64,000 nt of DNA from Pseudomonas gingeri (GTDB taxonomy: Bacteria; Pseudomonadota; Gammaproteobacteria; Pseudomonadales; Pseudomonadaceae), in NCBI RefSeq assembly GCF_013386115.1, contig NZ_JACAOR010000005.1:1-64000 (forward strand), read 5' to 3'. Of the stretch, positions 39,239 to 49,043 are shown piece by piece. The notes beneath the pieces were generated by a model. It worked only from the letters and a program-made list of their open reading frames with translations, was not told where the DNA came from and searched no databases. How positions within the stretch are numbered: the stretch's first letter is position 1; each line of letters opens with the position of its first letter. A program made the position numbers and the translations under genes.

Positions 39239-41341
39239 GTGTTCCGGTTCAAGCTGGCAATCATGCTTTCGATTTTTCTGTTGTCCGTCAGTTGCGGTGT
39301 GGGCGCTGCGCCAGCCGCCGCGCCACCGACCCAGGCCTCACCGCCGCCGCTGGTGCAGGGTGGCCTGCTCGGGGCCCTGAGCTCCAGCATCGAGGACGTG
39401 CAGGACAAACTCGACCTCAACGACAACCTGCTGGACGCCTGGCGCCTGCGCGCCGACCGGGCCGCCGATGAAATGGATCGGCTGGTCAGCCAGACCGTCG
39501 ACCGCTCGCCCTGGAGCGTCGCCGCGGATTTCATCCTGCTGTCCCTGACCTGGATCGGCAGCTTTGCCGGGCTGGCGCTCCTCGGCCGACTCGCTGCCCG
39601 CCGGTTCAATCGCCATCGCCTGTTGCAGTCCCGCGAGCGCAGCCAATCGCTGGTGGGGTATGTGCTGCCCTACATGCTACCGGCGCTGATCAGCCTGCCG
39701 CTGACCCTCTACGCCAGCCACTTCCTGCCGACCTCCGTCGGCCGCGCGCTGGCGCTGTGCCTGGCCTATGCCACCAGCAGCGGCGTGTTCTCCACCGCGC
39801 TGCTGCTGTCCCTGAGTGTGCTGTTCGATGTCGGCCACAAGCGCCGTGCGGTTCGCATCATCCGTGACTACAGCCCGCGTCCGCTGTTTCTGATCGGCTT
39901 CCTCGCGGCCCTCAGCGATGCCCTGACCAGCCCGCAGATCGCCCGCCAGCTGGGCGGCAATATCACCAGCAGCGTGGCGGTGTTCACCGGCCTGTTCGCC
40001 TCGATCCTGTTCGGCGTGCTGGTGTTCCGCCTGCGGCGTCCGGTGGCGCACCTGATCCGCAACCGTTCGCTGGCCCAGCGCCTGGGCCAGCCGGCGCTGC
40101 AGGAATCGCTGCGGATCTTTTCCGGCCTGTGGTACTGGCCGATCCTGCTGATGGTGCTGGTGTCGGCGATCAACCTGATCGGCGCTGGCGAGGACAGCCA
40201 GAAAGCCCTGCGCTGCGCCTTGCTGACCACCGTGCTGCTGATCGCCACGGTGTTTCTCAGCACCATTTTCCAGCACCTGTTCAAGGCCCGCGGAGCCCTG
40301 GCGATCCAGCGCAGCAGCGTCTACAAGGAACGCCTGCTGAGCCTGCTGCATGCGCTGTTGCGGATTGCCCTGGCCGTGACCTTCATCGAATTGCTCGGGC
40401 GGATCTGGGGGCTGTCGCTGTATGAGTTCGCCGTGCAGAACACCGTGGGCCGGGCCATCAGTGACGCCCTCAGCCGTATCGGCCTGATCCTGCTGGCCAC
40501 CTGGCTGCTGTGGGTGGTGCTCGACACGGCGATCCAGGAGGCCTTGAAGCCGCCGATCAACCGCCGCTCCTCGAAGCAGCCGAGCATGCGGGTCAAGACC
40601 ATCCTGCCGCTGCTGCGCAATGCGGTGAAGATCATCCTGGTGGTGATCTGCACCATCACCACCATGGCCAACCTGGGGATCAATGTCGCGCCGCTGCTGG
40701 CCGGTGCCGGGGTGGTCGGGCTGGCGATCGGCTTCGGCTCCCAGCAACTGGTGCAGGATGTGATCACCGGCTTGTTCATCATCATCGAGGACACCCTGTC
40801 CATCGGCGACTGGGTGGTGCTCGATTCCGGCCATGCCGGCACGGTCGAAGGCCTGACCATCCGCACCCTGCGCCTGCGCGACGGCAAGGGCTTCGTGCAT
40901 TCGGTGCCGTTCGGCCAGATCAAGGCGGTCACCAACCAGTCGCGGCAATTCGCCTTTGCGTTCTTCTCGGTACAGTTCACCTACGACACCGATGTCGACA
41001 AGGCCAGCGCGCTGATTCGCGAAGCGGGGCGCTCGATCAGCGAGGACAGCTTTCTCAAGTTCAACCTGCAAGGCCCGCTGGAGGTGTTCGGCGTGGATCG
41101 CATGGACCTCAATGGCGTGGTCCTGACGGCACAGTTCCGCACCGTGTCGGGTGGGCAGTACAGCGTCAGCCGGGCGTTCAACGAGCGCCTGAAGAAACTG
41201 GTGGACCAGAGCCCGTGGGTGCATTTCGCGCAGACTTATCCACAGCAGGTGATGCTGCCGAACCGCGCGCCGGTGATGGAAGACGAGCCGCAGGTACCTC
41301 CGGCAGAGGCTGCGCCGGTGGTCTTGTCGCGGCCTCAATAG
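39239..41341 (+). CDS. MscS-family mechanosensitive channel (YbiO-like)
   Basis: The 700-aa inner-membrane protein has an N-terminal signal peptide (about residues 1-23), a periplasmic segment, some ten membrane helices, and an MscS core near 455-630 with the pore-lining helix PLLAGAGVVGLAIGFGSQQLVQD and the beta domain after SIGDWVVLDSG. Such large MscS relatives release solutes on hypo-osmotic shock. The start is GTG, supported by an AGAGGGC box. The gene converges with the helicase gene 11 bases later. Confidence 0.88.
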   Translation: MFRFKLAIMLSIFLLSVSCGVGAAPAAAPPTQASPPPLVQGGLLGALSSSIEDVQDKLDLNDNLLDAWRLRADRAADEMDRLVSQTVDRSPWSVAADFILLSLTWIGSFAGLALLGRLAARRFNRHRLLQSRERSQSLVGYVLPYMLPALISLPLTLYASHFLPTSVGRALALCLAYATSSGVFSTALLLSLSVLFDVGHKRRAVRIIRDYSPRPLFLIGFLAALSDALTSPQIARQLGGNITSSVAVFTGLFASILFGVLVFRLRRPVAHLIRNRSLAQRLGQPALQESLRIFSGLWYWPILLMVLVSAINLIGAGEDSQKALRCALLTTVLLIATVFLSTIFQHLFKARGALAIQRSSVYKERLLSLLHALLRIALAVTFIELLGRIWGLSLYEFAVQNTVGRAISDALSRIGLILLATWLLWVVLDTAIQEALKPPINRRSSKQPSMRVKTILPLLRNAVKIILVVICTITTMANLGINVAPLLAGAGVVGLAIGFGSQQLVQDVITGLFIIIEDTLSIGDWVVLDSGHAGTVEGLTIRTLRLRDGKGFVHSVPFGQIKAVTNQSRQFAFAFFSVQFTYDTDVDKASALIREAGRSISEDSFLKFNLQGPLEVFGVDRMDLNGVVLTAQFRTVSGGQYSVSRAFNERLKKLVDQSPWVHFAQTYPQQVMLPNRAPVMEDEPQVPPAEAAPVVLSRPQ

Positions 41342-41352
41342 CCGCCGGATGA

Positions 41353-44300
41353 TCAGTGGCGGATCAGTTTCTGCCGGACCTCGGCCGCCGCCTGCTGCTC
41401 CAGCTCCAGCCAGAACAACGGCTTGCCGGCGATTTCAGCCGCTACGGGCACGCCATCGCGATACACCAGCCGATTGCCCGCCAGCGCCGGAACCTTGCTG
41501 CCCGGCAACAGCGTGCCGGCGAGGTTCAACGGGTCGGCGCCACACACCGCGACGAGGCTGCCATCCAGGGGCCGGCGACGTACCTCGCGCAGCAGCGGGA
41601 TGGCTTCGGGCAAGGCGAACTGTTCGCCGGCCAGGCCGCTGACAAAACGTCCGCCGCGAATCTCGCCACGGGCTTCCAGGCGATGCAGGGTGCGTAGCAA
41701 CTCGCGCCAGCTCGGCAGCCATTCCGCTTCCCGTTCCAGCAGACGCCAGAACACCACGCCATAACGACGCAGCAAGGTCATGGCAACCTGCTCAAGGGTG
41801 TCCTCCGGCAGTCGCTCGGAGCCGGTCGCCTGCGTCGAAGGCCGGCGCAGCAGCGCCCAGCGTCCGGCGTCGTCCATTCCGCCGACAAAGGCCCCGCGCC
41901 CGCGGCGGCCGGGACGCTGCTGGCGTTTGCTGGCCGGGGTGATCAACGCCCGCAGCCCGGCGAAACTGTCGGCATTCACCAGGCCGGCGCCCACCAGTTC
42001 CTGCAACGCCGTCTCCAGCTCGGTGGGCAACAGATGGGCTTCGTGCAGCAGTTCATCGAAGAACAGCGCGCCGTGCTCGCTCAAGGCCGTATGGACTTTC
42101 AAGGTTCGCGGCGACAGTTCCTCGATGGCCGTCTGCTGCGCCAGGCTGCTCCATAGTTGCAGCCGATTGCGGGGCAACAACACGATCGGGGTGCTGCGCA
42201 ACGTGGTGCTGGCAGCCTTGTTGCGCGCGTTCAGGCGTGTCCAGACCAGCTTGCCCGAGCGACACAGGTCATCCAGCCAGGTCGACGAATAATCCTTCAG
42301 GCGCGCGCTCAGCAGATCACTGTCCCAGGCTCCGGCGGCGGCCGCATAACCTTCGAGCTGGCTGACAATCATCGGCAACGCGGCGTTGCCCTGGGCCTGG
42401 CTGGTACTGGACAGGTGCTGCCAGTCGAACAGGAAACGCATGAAGTCCTGGAGGGCCACGGGTTCGATCTCCCGCCGCAGGCGCTTGACCGTATAGCGGT
42501 GAATGCGCGCCAGCAGATGCCGTTCGCACCATTGCTCCGATGTCGCCCCGGGGGTGAATTGTCCCCGCAGCACATAACCTTCACTTTCCAGTTTCGCCAG
42601 GGCCTGGGCCAGTTGAGCTTCGTTCAGCGCCAAGGGCGCGGCGATCTCGCCCAGCGACAGCGGGCCAAAGCCGCTGAGGCGGGCACGCAGCACTTCGACG
42701 GCGGCAGCGTCCGCCTCCCAGGCCTGGTCGAAATCCGCCAGTGGCAGCAACGGCGGTTGCGCAATGGCCTGTGGATAAAGCGCCAGCAGGCAGGTCAGGC
42801 GCTCCAGGGCGACCCACAAACCGTGGCCGTCGACTCGCAGGCAGGTGGCGCGCCCGCTGGCGGCCAGGGCCTCGAGCCAGCCCGGCCAGTGCTCATTGGC
42901 CTCGGCCTCGACTGCGCCGATCACGGCGAGACTCATCAGCGCCTCATGCATTTCATCCGTGCCGTTGGGCTGTGGCCAGGCTTCCGCGCGCACCGCGGCA
43001 ATGGCCTCGTTGTCCAGCGCGCCGAGATCGTCGGTACTGCTCGGATCGCTCCAGCGGCGATTGAGCACGGCCTGGGTCCGCCGCTCTTCCAGCGGTGCAT
43101 CGTCGAGAAAGGTATAGGGTTTGGCGCTGAGGATTTCCGCCGCCAGCGGCGATGGCGCCGGCAGGTCGCGGGCGATCAGGCGTACCTCTCCGGCCTCCAT
43201 GCGCCGCAGCAGGGCCAGCCAGCCTTCGCTGTCCATGGCTTCGTGCAGGCAATCGTCGAGGGTCTGCTCCACCAGCGGATGGTCGGGAATCTCGCGCTCG
43301 CCGGCGAGGTTTTCCAGGCAGGCGATCTGGTCCGGAAAGACACAGGCCGTCAGGTCCTCGCCTTTCATCCGCTGGATCTGCGGCGGCACCTTGCGCCCGC
43401 CGACAAAGCGCGGCAGCGCCAGCGCGACCCCGGCATTCCAGCGCCAGCGCACGCCGAACAGCGGCGCGTCGAGCACCGCCTGGACGAGGATCTGCTCGGC
43501 ACTGTTGCTGCGCAGATAACGCCACACTTCCTCCAGGGCAAAGCTGTGGCTGGTGGAGAGCGACAGGACAATGGCGTCCTCGCTCGCGGCGGCCTGCAAT
43601 TCGAAATTGAAGGTACGGCAGAAACGCTTGCGCAGGGCCAGGCCCCAGGCGCGGTTGACCCGGCTGCCGAACGGTGTGTGGATGATCAACTGGGTGCCGC
43701 CGGACTCGTCGAAGAACCGCTCCATCACCAGGGTGTCGCGGGACGGCAGGGCGCCCAGGGCCAGGCGGGCGCGGGCGAGGTATTCGACGATCTGTTCGGC
43801 GCCGGCCGGCTCCAGGCCTATGCTGTCGCGCAGCCAGTCGAGGCTGGGCTGCAAGTCACCGGGCGTGGCCCCCAGCAGTTGATCCAGATGCCCGTGCAGG
43901 CGTGCCACGGCGAAGGACAGTTCGTTGCTGCGTCCCGGCGCTTCGCCGAGCCAGAAAGGAATGCTCGGCGGCTGGCCATGGGCATCCTCGACCCGCACCT
44001 TGCCGGTTTCGACCCGCAGGATCCGGTAGGAGCTGTTGCCCAGCTGGAACACGTCGCCGGCAATGCTTTCCACCGCGAAGTCTTCATGGACGCTGCCGAT
44101 ATTCAGCGCCTGGGGTTCCAGCAGCACGGCGTAGTCGGCGTTGTCCGGAATCGTCCCGCCACTGGTGAGTGCCGTCAGCTGACTGCCGCGACGCCCGCGC
44201 AGGGTACGGGTCAGCGCGTCCCGATGGAGGTAGGCGCTGCGCAGTCCCTGACGACTGTTGAACCCCTCGGCGAGCATCTGCAGCAATGCCTGGTAATGGG

Positions 44301-45654
44301 CTTCGTCGAAGCCGGCATAGGGGCTGGCGCGGCGGATCATGTCCAGCAGCGCGGCTTCCTGCCACTCCTGGCAACTGACCTCGGCGACGATCTGCTGCGC
44401 CAGCACATCCAGCGGCGCCCGGGGAATCAGCAGGGTGTCCAGTTCGCCCCGGCGCACGCAATCGAGCAGGGCGGCACATTCGATCAGGTCATCACGCGAG
44501 GTCGGGAACAGGCGGCCCTTGGGGGTTCCATCGATCTGGTGACCGGAGCGACCCACTCTTTGCAGGAAGGCCGAAATGGACCCTGGCGAACCGATCTGGC
44601 AGACCAGTTCGACCTCGCCGATATCGATGCCCAGTTCCAGCGAAGCGGTGGCGATCAGTACTTGCAACTCGCCGCGCTTGAGCCGTTGCTCGGCCTCCAG
44701 GCGCTGCTCCTTGGCGAGACTGCCGTGGTGGGCGGCGACCGCTGCCTTGCCCAGGCGCTCGCTCACGTGGCGGGCCAGTCGTTCGGCCAGGCGCCGGGTG
44801 TTGACGAACACCAGGGTGGTGCGATGTTCCCGGGCCAGTTCGGCGAGTCGTTCGTAGACCAGCTCCCAGACGTCATTCGCCATCACCGGGCCCAACGGCA
44901 CCGGCGGCACTTCGATGCCGAGGTCCCGTGGGCGGGCATGGCCGATATCGATGATCTCGCAGGGGCGTTCGTTGCCCGCGAGAAAACGCGACACCGCGTC
45001 GATGGGCTTTTGCGTGGCGGACAGGCCGATGCGCAACAACGGCTCGCGGCACAGCGCCTGCAGGCGTTCGAGGCTCAGGGCCAGATGGCTGCCGCGCTTG
45101 CTGGCGGCGATGGCGTGGATTTCGTCGATGATCACCGTACGGGTGGTGGCGAGCATGCGCCGCCCGGAGTCGGAGCCGAGCAGCACGTACAGCGATTCCG
45201 GGGTGGTGACCAGGATATGCGGTGCGCTCTTGCGCATCTGCGTGCGGTCTTTCTGCGGTGTATCGCCGGTCCGCACCGCGGTGCTGATCTGCAATGGCGG
45301 CAGACCCTGCTGTTCGAGCTCGGCGGTGATGCCGGCCAGCGGTTCCTGCAGGTTGATGCGGATATCGTTGGACAGCGCCTTGAGCGGCGAGACATAGACG
45401 ACGAAGGTTTCGTCCGGCAGCTTGCCGCCCTGGTCCAGGCCCTGTCGCACCAGCTCATCGATGACCGCGAGAAAGGCCGTGAGGGTCTTGCCGGAGCCGG
45501 TGGGCGCGGCGATCAGCGTCGAGCGGCGCTGGCGGATCAACGGCCAGGCACGCGCCTGGGCGGCGGTGACGCCCGGGAAGGTCCTGCGAAACCAGGCACT
45601 GACGGCCGGATGGAACGCCGCCAGAGCGCCGGGGGCTGGTTCGGGAAGGTTCAT
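41353..45654 (-). CDS. lhr: Lhr-type large superfamily-2 DNA helicase
   Basis: The 1433-aa protein has DEAD/DEAH helicase domains at the N-terminus: Walker A PTGSGKT at 51-57, DEIH Walker B and a C-terminal helicase motif QRVGRSGHQIDG, followed by the long Lhr C-terminal region with winged-helix-like segments. Lhr is a 3'-5' helicase linked to DNA repair; its C-terminal part can carry a uracil-glycosylase-like activity in E. coli. The length is close to E. coli Lhr (1538). It is well separated from other repair genes here. Confidence 0.9.
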   Translation of the reverse strand: MNLPEPAPGALAAFHPAVSAWFRRTFPGVTAAQARAWPLIRQRRSTLIAAPTGSGKTLTAFLAVIDELVRQGLDQGGKLPDETFVVYVSPLKALSNDIRINLQEPLAGITAELEQQGLPPLQISTAVRTGDTPQKDRTQMRKSAPHILVTTPESLYVLLGSDSGRRMLATTRTVIIDEIHAIAASKRGSHLALSLERLQALCREPLLRIGLSATQKPIDAVSRFLAGNERPCEIIDIGHARPRDLGIEVPPVPLGPVMANDVWELVYERLAELAREHRTTLVFVNTRRLAERLARHVSERLGKAAVAAHHGSLAKEQRLEAEQRLKRGELQVLIATASLELGIDIGEVELVCQIGSPGSISAFLQRVGRSGHQIDGTPKGRLFPTSRDDLIECAALLDCVRRGELDTLLIPRAPLDVLAQQIVAEVSCQEWQEAALLDMIRRASPYAGFDEAHYQALLQMLAEGFNSRQGLRSAYLHRDALTRTLRGRRGSQLTALTSGGTIPDNADYAVLLEPQALNIGSVHEDFAVESIAGDVFQLGNSSYRILRVETGKVRVEDAHGQPPSIPFWLGEAPGRSNELSFAVARLHGHLDQLLGATPGDLQPSLDWLRDSIGLEPAGAEQIVEYLARARLALGALPSRDTLVMERFFDESGGTQLIIHTPFGSRVNRAWGLALRKRFCRTFNFELQAAASEDAIVLSLSTSHSFALEEVWRYLRSNSAEQILVQAVLDAPLFGVRWRWNAGVALALPRFVGGRKVPPQIQRMKGEDLTACVFPDQIACLENLAGEREIPDHPLVEQTLDDCLHEAMDSEGWLALLRRMEAGEVRLIARDLPAPSPLAAEILSAKPYTFLDDAPLEERRTQAVLNRRWSDPSSTDDLGALDNEAIAAVRAEAWPQPNGTDEMHEALMSLAVIGAVEAEANEHWPGWLEALAASGRATCLRVDGHGLWVALERLTCLLALYPQAIAQPPLLPLADFDQAWEADAAAVEVLRARLSGFGPLSLGEIAAPLALNEAQLAQALAKLESEGYVLRGQFTPGATSEQWCERHLLARIHRYTVKRLRREIEPVALQDFMRFLFDWQHLSSTSQAQGNAALPMIVSQLEGYAAAAGAWDSDLLSARLKDYSSTWLDDLCRSGKLVWTRLNARNKAASTTLRSTPIVLLPRNRLQLWSSLAQQTAIEELSPRTLKVHTALSEHGALFFDELLHEAHLLPTELETALQELVGAGLVNADSFAGLRALITPASKRQQRPGRRGRGAFVGGMDDAGRWALLRRPSTQATGSERLPEDTLEQVAMTLLRRYGVVFWRLLEREAEWLPSWRELLRTLHRLEARGEIRGGRFVSGLAGEQFALPEAIPLLREVRRRPLDGSLVAVCGADPLNLAGTLLPGSKVPALAGNRLVYRDGVPVAAEIAGKPLFWLELEQQAAAEVRQKLIRH

Positions 45655-45835
45655 ACCCTACTTTATGCGGGCGATGCGGATAAAGTGCAAGGCTGTGGGG
45701 ACCGCAAGGCACTTTCCCCGTGACGGTTGCATCCGAAACCCGCAAAATGCAACGATTGTGGTTATTGCCAACGGGAAAACCTCGGTTTTGCCGCCAACCT
45801 CCATCGTTCTGAACAGACCTGGGCCTGCTGAATCT

Positions 45836-46720
45836 ATGCGAATGCGCCTTATGTTGTTGGGCGGCGGGAATGCCCTCGGGCAGGCGCTGATTCGCCTGGG
45901 AGCAGAGGAAGACATCGGTTTCCTCGCCCCCCGCCCGCCGCAAGACGGCTGGGATGCCGCGAGCCTGACGCAACTGCTCGACGACACCCGTCCCGATGCG
46001 TTGATCAACCTTGCTTACTATTTCGACTGGTTCCAGGCGGAGGCGGTGAGCGAAACCCGCCTGTCCAGCCAGGAATCCGCGGTCGAGCGCCTGGCCGAAC
46101 TGTGCCAGCATCACAATATCGTCCTGGTGCAGCCCTCCAGCTACCGGGTGTTCGACGGTTCGCGGGCGACCGCCTACAGCGAAAAAGACGAACCGGTTCC
46201 CCTCGGCCTGCGCGGCCAGGCGCTGTGGCGTATCGAGCAGAGCGTGCGCGCGACCTGCCCGCAACATGTGCTGCTACGTTTCGGCTGGCTGCTGGACGAC
46301 AGCATCGACGGCGCGCTGGGGCGTTTCCTTGCCCGCGCCGAGCGCCCCGAAGAATTGCTGATGGCCGATGACCGGCGCGGCAACCCGACACCGGTGGACG
46401 ATGCGGCGCGGGTGATCATCTCGGTGCTCAAGCAGCTCGATTGCGCAGCGCCGTTGTGGGGCACCTATCACTATGCCGGCCATGAGGCGACCACGCCGCT
46501 GGCACTGGGACAGGCGATCCTCGGCGAAGCCCGCAATTTCCATGCGCTGGCGATCGAGGCACCGACCGCCCAGGCCCACGCGGCCCGCCCGGATGCCGCC
46601 GAAGAGCCGCAGCATGCGGTGCTGGCCTGCAAGAAAATCCTTCACACCTTCGGCATCAAGCCCCGCGCCTGGCGCGCCGGACTGCCGGCTTTACTGGACA
46701 GGTTCTATCGTCATGGCTGA
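45836..46720 (+). CDS. RmlD-like sugar-nucleotide reductase
   Basis: The 294-aa protein begins MRMRLMLLGGGNALGQALIR, a Rossmann fold with a GGGNALG nucleotide loop, and resembles dTDP-4-dehydrorhamnose reductases (RmlD): a tyrosine in PSSYRVFDGSRATAYSE and the substrate-binding end. It overlaps the epimerase start by eight bases, so the two are translationally linked. The pair occupies the place of PA4069-PA4068 next to oprG in P. aeruginosa. Its sugar is unknown. Confidence 0.75.
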   Translation: MRMRLMLLGGGNALGQALIRLGAEEDIGFLAPRPPQDGWDAASLTQLLDDTRPDALINLAYYFDWFQAEAVSETRLSSQESAVERLAELCQHHNIVLVQPSSYRVFDGSRATAYSEKDEPVPLGLRGQALWRIEQSVRATCPQHVLLRFGWLLDDSIDGALGRFLARAERPEELLMADDRRGNPTPVDDAARVIISVLKQLDCAAPLWGTYHYAGHEATTPLALGQAILGEARNFHALAIEAPTAQAHAARPDAAEEPQHAVLACKKILHTFGIKPRAWRAGLPALLDRFYRHG

Positions 46721-47642
46721 TGCGCCGATTCTGATCACCGGCGGGGCCGGCTTCATCGGCTCCAACCTTGCCGAGCGGCTGCTGGCCAAGGGTTACTCGA
46801 TCCGCGTGCTGGACGACCTGTCCACCGGCAAGCGCGGCAACCTGACCCTGGACGACCCGCGGGTCGAGCTGATCGAAGGTGATGTGGCCGATGCCGCACT
46901 GGTCGCCCGGGCCATGCTCGGTTGCCAGGCGGTGGTGCACCTGGCGGCGGTGGCGTCGGTGCAAGCCTCGGTGGACGATCCGGTGCGCACGCACCAGAGC
47001 AATTTCATCGGCAGCCTGAATGTCTGCGAAGCCATGCGCGAGGCCGGCGTGAAGCGGGTGATCTTCGCCTCCAGCGCAGCGGTCTACGGCAACAACGGCG
47101 AAGGTGAGTCGATCGACGAGGACACGCCCAAGGCGCCGCTGACGCCCTATGCCTCGGACAAGCTGGCCAGCGAATACTACTTCGACTTCTACCGCCGCCA
47201 GCATGGCCTGGAACCGGTGATCTTCCGTTTCTTCAATGTCTTCGGGCCGCGCCAGGATCCGTCCTCGCCGTATTCCGGGGTCATCAGCATCTTCAGCGAG
47301 CGCGCCGAGAAAGGTCTGCCGATCACTGTGTTCGGCGATGGCGAGCAGACCCGCGACTTCATCTATGTCGGCGACCTGGTGCAGGTCCTGGTGCAGGCGC
47401 TCGAGGCGCCGCAGGTGCAGGAGGGCGCGATCAACGTCGGCCTGAACCGCTCCACCACCCTCAACCAGATGCTGCAGGCCCTGGGCGAAGTCGTCGGTCC
47501 CTTGCCGCCGGTGACATTCGCCCCGGCCCGCTCCGGCGATATCCGCCATTCCCGGGCGAACAACCGGCGCCTGCTGGAGCGCTTCGCCTTCCCCGAGCCG
47601 ACGCCGATGAGCGTGGGACTGGCGCGGTTGCTGGGGCGCTGA
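46713..47642 (+). CDS. NAD-dependent epimerase/dehydratase
   Basis: The 309-aa short-chain extended dehydrogenase has the NAD loop GGAGFIGSNL at residues 9-18, the catalytic SSAAVYG and YASDK (the YxxxK pair), and the family's RFFNVFGPRQDP. It is UDP-sugar epimerase-like; the exact substrate is unknown. The ATG at 46713 overlaps the stop of the reductase gene. A strong bidirectional hairpin follows. Confidence 0.85.
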   Translation: MADAPILITGGAGFIGSNLAERLLAKGYSIRVLDDLSTGKRGNLTLDDPRVELIEGDVADAALVARAMLGCQAVVHLAAVASVQASVDDPVRTHQSNFIGSLNVCEAMREAGVKRVIFASSAAVYGNNGEGESIDEDTPKAPLTPYASDKLASEYYFDFYRRQHGLEPVIFRFFNVFGPRQDPSSPYSGVISIFSERAEKGLPITVFGDGEQTRDFIYVGDLVQVLVQALEAPQVQEGAINVGLNRSTTLNQMLQALGEVVGPLPPVTFAPARSGDIRHSRANNRRLLERFAFPEPTPMSVGLARLLGR

Positions 47643-47656
47643 GAGCTGGCGCGGGT

Positions 47657-47692
47657 AATGAAAAAGGCGCCTCTCGAGGCGCCTTTTTTCAT
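47657..47692. terminator. Bidirectional terminator between the epimerase and oprG
   Basis: A 12-bp stem AAAAAGGCGCCT (47661-47672 with 47677-47688) with loop CTCG has A on the left and T on the right and serves both converging genes. Confidence 0.92.
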
Positions 47693-47704
47693 TCCGGGGT
47701 GGGC

Positions 47705-48403
47705 TTAGAACTTGTAGCCCAGGCCGACCATGTAGACCATCGGGTCCACGTCGACATTGACCTTGGCACGGGTGCCGCCGGCCACGGCATTGTTGTCCAC
47801 GTAGGCGGTGGTGTCGATGTCGATGTAGCGGACCTGGGCGTTGATCATCACGTTGTCGGTGAGCATGTAGTCGGCACCGACCTGCCAGGCCACGCCCCAG
47901 GAATTCTTCGCGCGGAAATTGTCGAAGCCGGCGGCATTGGCTTCGCTGCCGACGTGCTCGTCGTAGATCCAGGTGTAGTTGATGCCTGCACCGACATAGG
48001 GCTGGAACGCCGACTTGTTGTCGAGCGGGTAGTACACCACGCTCAGGGTCGGCGGCAGGTGCTTGAGGGTGCCGAGCTTGCCGTTGGCGGCGCCGAGGGC
48101 GGTATTCTTGAGTTTCACGTCGTGTTCGAACGGGGTGGCGGCCAGCAGTTCGAGGCCGACGTGATCGGTGAGCATGTAGGCGAAGTTCAGGCCCAGCTGG
48201 GTGTCGCTGCTCATGGTCGCCTTGCCGCCGAGGTCGGCGCCGGCCAGCGGGCCGCGGTCGACCTTGACGCTGGAACTGTCGGCTTTCGGATTGACCGTGA
48301 TCGCCCCGGCGCGAACGATGATGTCACCGGCATCGTGGGCATGGGCGAGCGGGGCGGCGAGGGCGAGCGCGACGAGGGACGCGCTGAGCAGGGACTTGTG
48401 CAT
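47705..48403 (-). CDS. oprG: OmpW-family outer-membrane protein OprG
   Basis: The 232-aa protein has a signal peptide (MHKSLLSASLVALALAAPLAHA) and an eight-stranded beta-barrel pattern ending in the aromatic signature GLGYKF. OmpW proteins take up small hydrophobic compounds or small amino acids, and OprG expression in P. aeruginosa depends on ANR, iron and oxygen. The ATG at 48401-48403 was chosen for its signal peptide. Gene order (epimerase, oprG, zinc ABC genes) matches P. aeruginosa. Confidence 0.9.
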   Translation of the reverse strand: MHKSLLSASLVALALAAPLAHAHDAGDIIVRAGAITVNPKADSSSVKVDRGPLAGADLGGKATMSSDTQLGLNFAYMLTDHVGLELLAATPFEHDVKLKNTALGAANGKLGTLKHLPPTLSVVYYPLDNKSAFQPYVGAGINYTWIYDEHVGSEANAAGFDNFRAKNSWGVAWQVGADYMLTDNVMINAQVRYIDIDTTAYVDNNAVAGGTRAKVNVDVDPMVYMVGLGYKF

Positions 48404-48468
48404 GGGAGGCTCCAGAGGACGTTTCGAATTCACTGGAGCCAATGGTAAAGAGCGAGCTGATCCGGTCT

Positions 48469-48482
48469 TTGACTCAGCTCAA
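48469..48482 (-). promoter_or_regulatory. ANR/FNR-like box upstream of oprG
   Basis: TTGA-N6-TCAA (TTGACTCAGCTCAA) matches the TTGAT-N4-ATCAA half-site layout with one inner change on each side. It lies 66-79 bases before the oprG start. A -10-like TACCAT on the reverse strand (48442-48447) puts the start site about 41 bases from the box centre, the class II distance. Confidence 0.45.
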
Positions 48483-48489
48483 TGAAAGG

Positions 48490-48514
48490 CGAGTTGCCTT
48501 ATTCCGGCAACTCG
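48490..48514 (-). terminator. Hairpin at the end of the zinc operon
   Basis: A 9-bp stem CGAGTTGCC/GGCAACTCG (48490-48498 with 48506-48514) spans the stop codon of the gene at 48499. On the reverse strand only a weak T-run follows, so it may be a modest terminator or protect the mRNA end. Confidence 0.5.
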
Positions 48515-49032
48515 TACACGTAGATCTTCTGCGCCTCCATGCTATAGCCGGCATCCGCCAGCTCGCTGGTGCTCGGCTTGACCTGCAACTCGCCCTCGAT
48601 CCAGTACGGCTGGTACAGCTCGTCGAGCTTGACCCCCAGCTCGCTGGTCACATGCACGATCTGGTTCGACGGCGGTGGCGGCACATGGATGCAGGCGCCG
48701 AAATACGGCACCAGCAGGAACTCGGTGGTGCGGCCTTCCTCACTCACTTCCAGCGGCACGATATAACCCGGCAGGCGCACATGCTGACCATCGAGGGCCT
48801 TGACCACCGGGGCATTCGGCAGGTCCTGCCTGGCCGCCGGGGCGGCCTCGGGGTCCATGTTGCCCAACTGCGACAGGTCATGCAGCGGGCGCATGTCCGG
48901 GACTTCCGGCGGTGCGTCCGGCGGAATCATCTCCTGCCAGGCCAGCTCCCGCGGCTCGTCCTTGGCCCATGAGGGCAGGGGCGCGAGCAACAGCAGCGCC
49001 AGCAGCAGGTGGGACAACACAGGCTTTTTCAT
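48499..49032 (-). CDS. DUF3299 exported protein of the zinc operon
   Basis: The 177-aa protein has a signal peptide (MKKPVLSHLLLALLLLAPLPSWA) and the conserved core GYIVPLEVSEEGRTTEFLLVPYFGACIHVPPPPSNQ, shortened here; the cysteine and histidine of ACIHVP are family hallmarks. DUF3299 proteins are periplasmic and often occur with metal ABC systems. Last gene of the operon that begins at 51744. Its start is MKKP, with the upstream permease stop 12 bases away. Confidence 0.8.
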   Translation of the reverse strand: MKKPVLSHLLLALLLLAPLPSWAKDEPRELAWQEMIPPDAPPEVPDMRPLHDLSQLGNMDPEAAPAARQDLPNAPVVKALDGQHVRLPGYIVPLEVSEEGRTTEFLLVPYFGACIHVPPPPSNQIVHVTSELGVKLDELYQPYWIEGELQVKPSTSELADAGYSMEAQKIYVYELPE

Positions 49033-49043
49033 CGCACAGACAC

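Noticed and set aside
42157..45723. Forward frame of 1188 codons
   Set aside because: It is antisense to the lhr helicase gene and has biased composition and no start site; lhr has clear helicase motifs.
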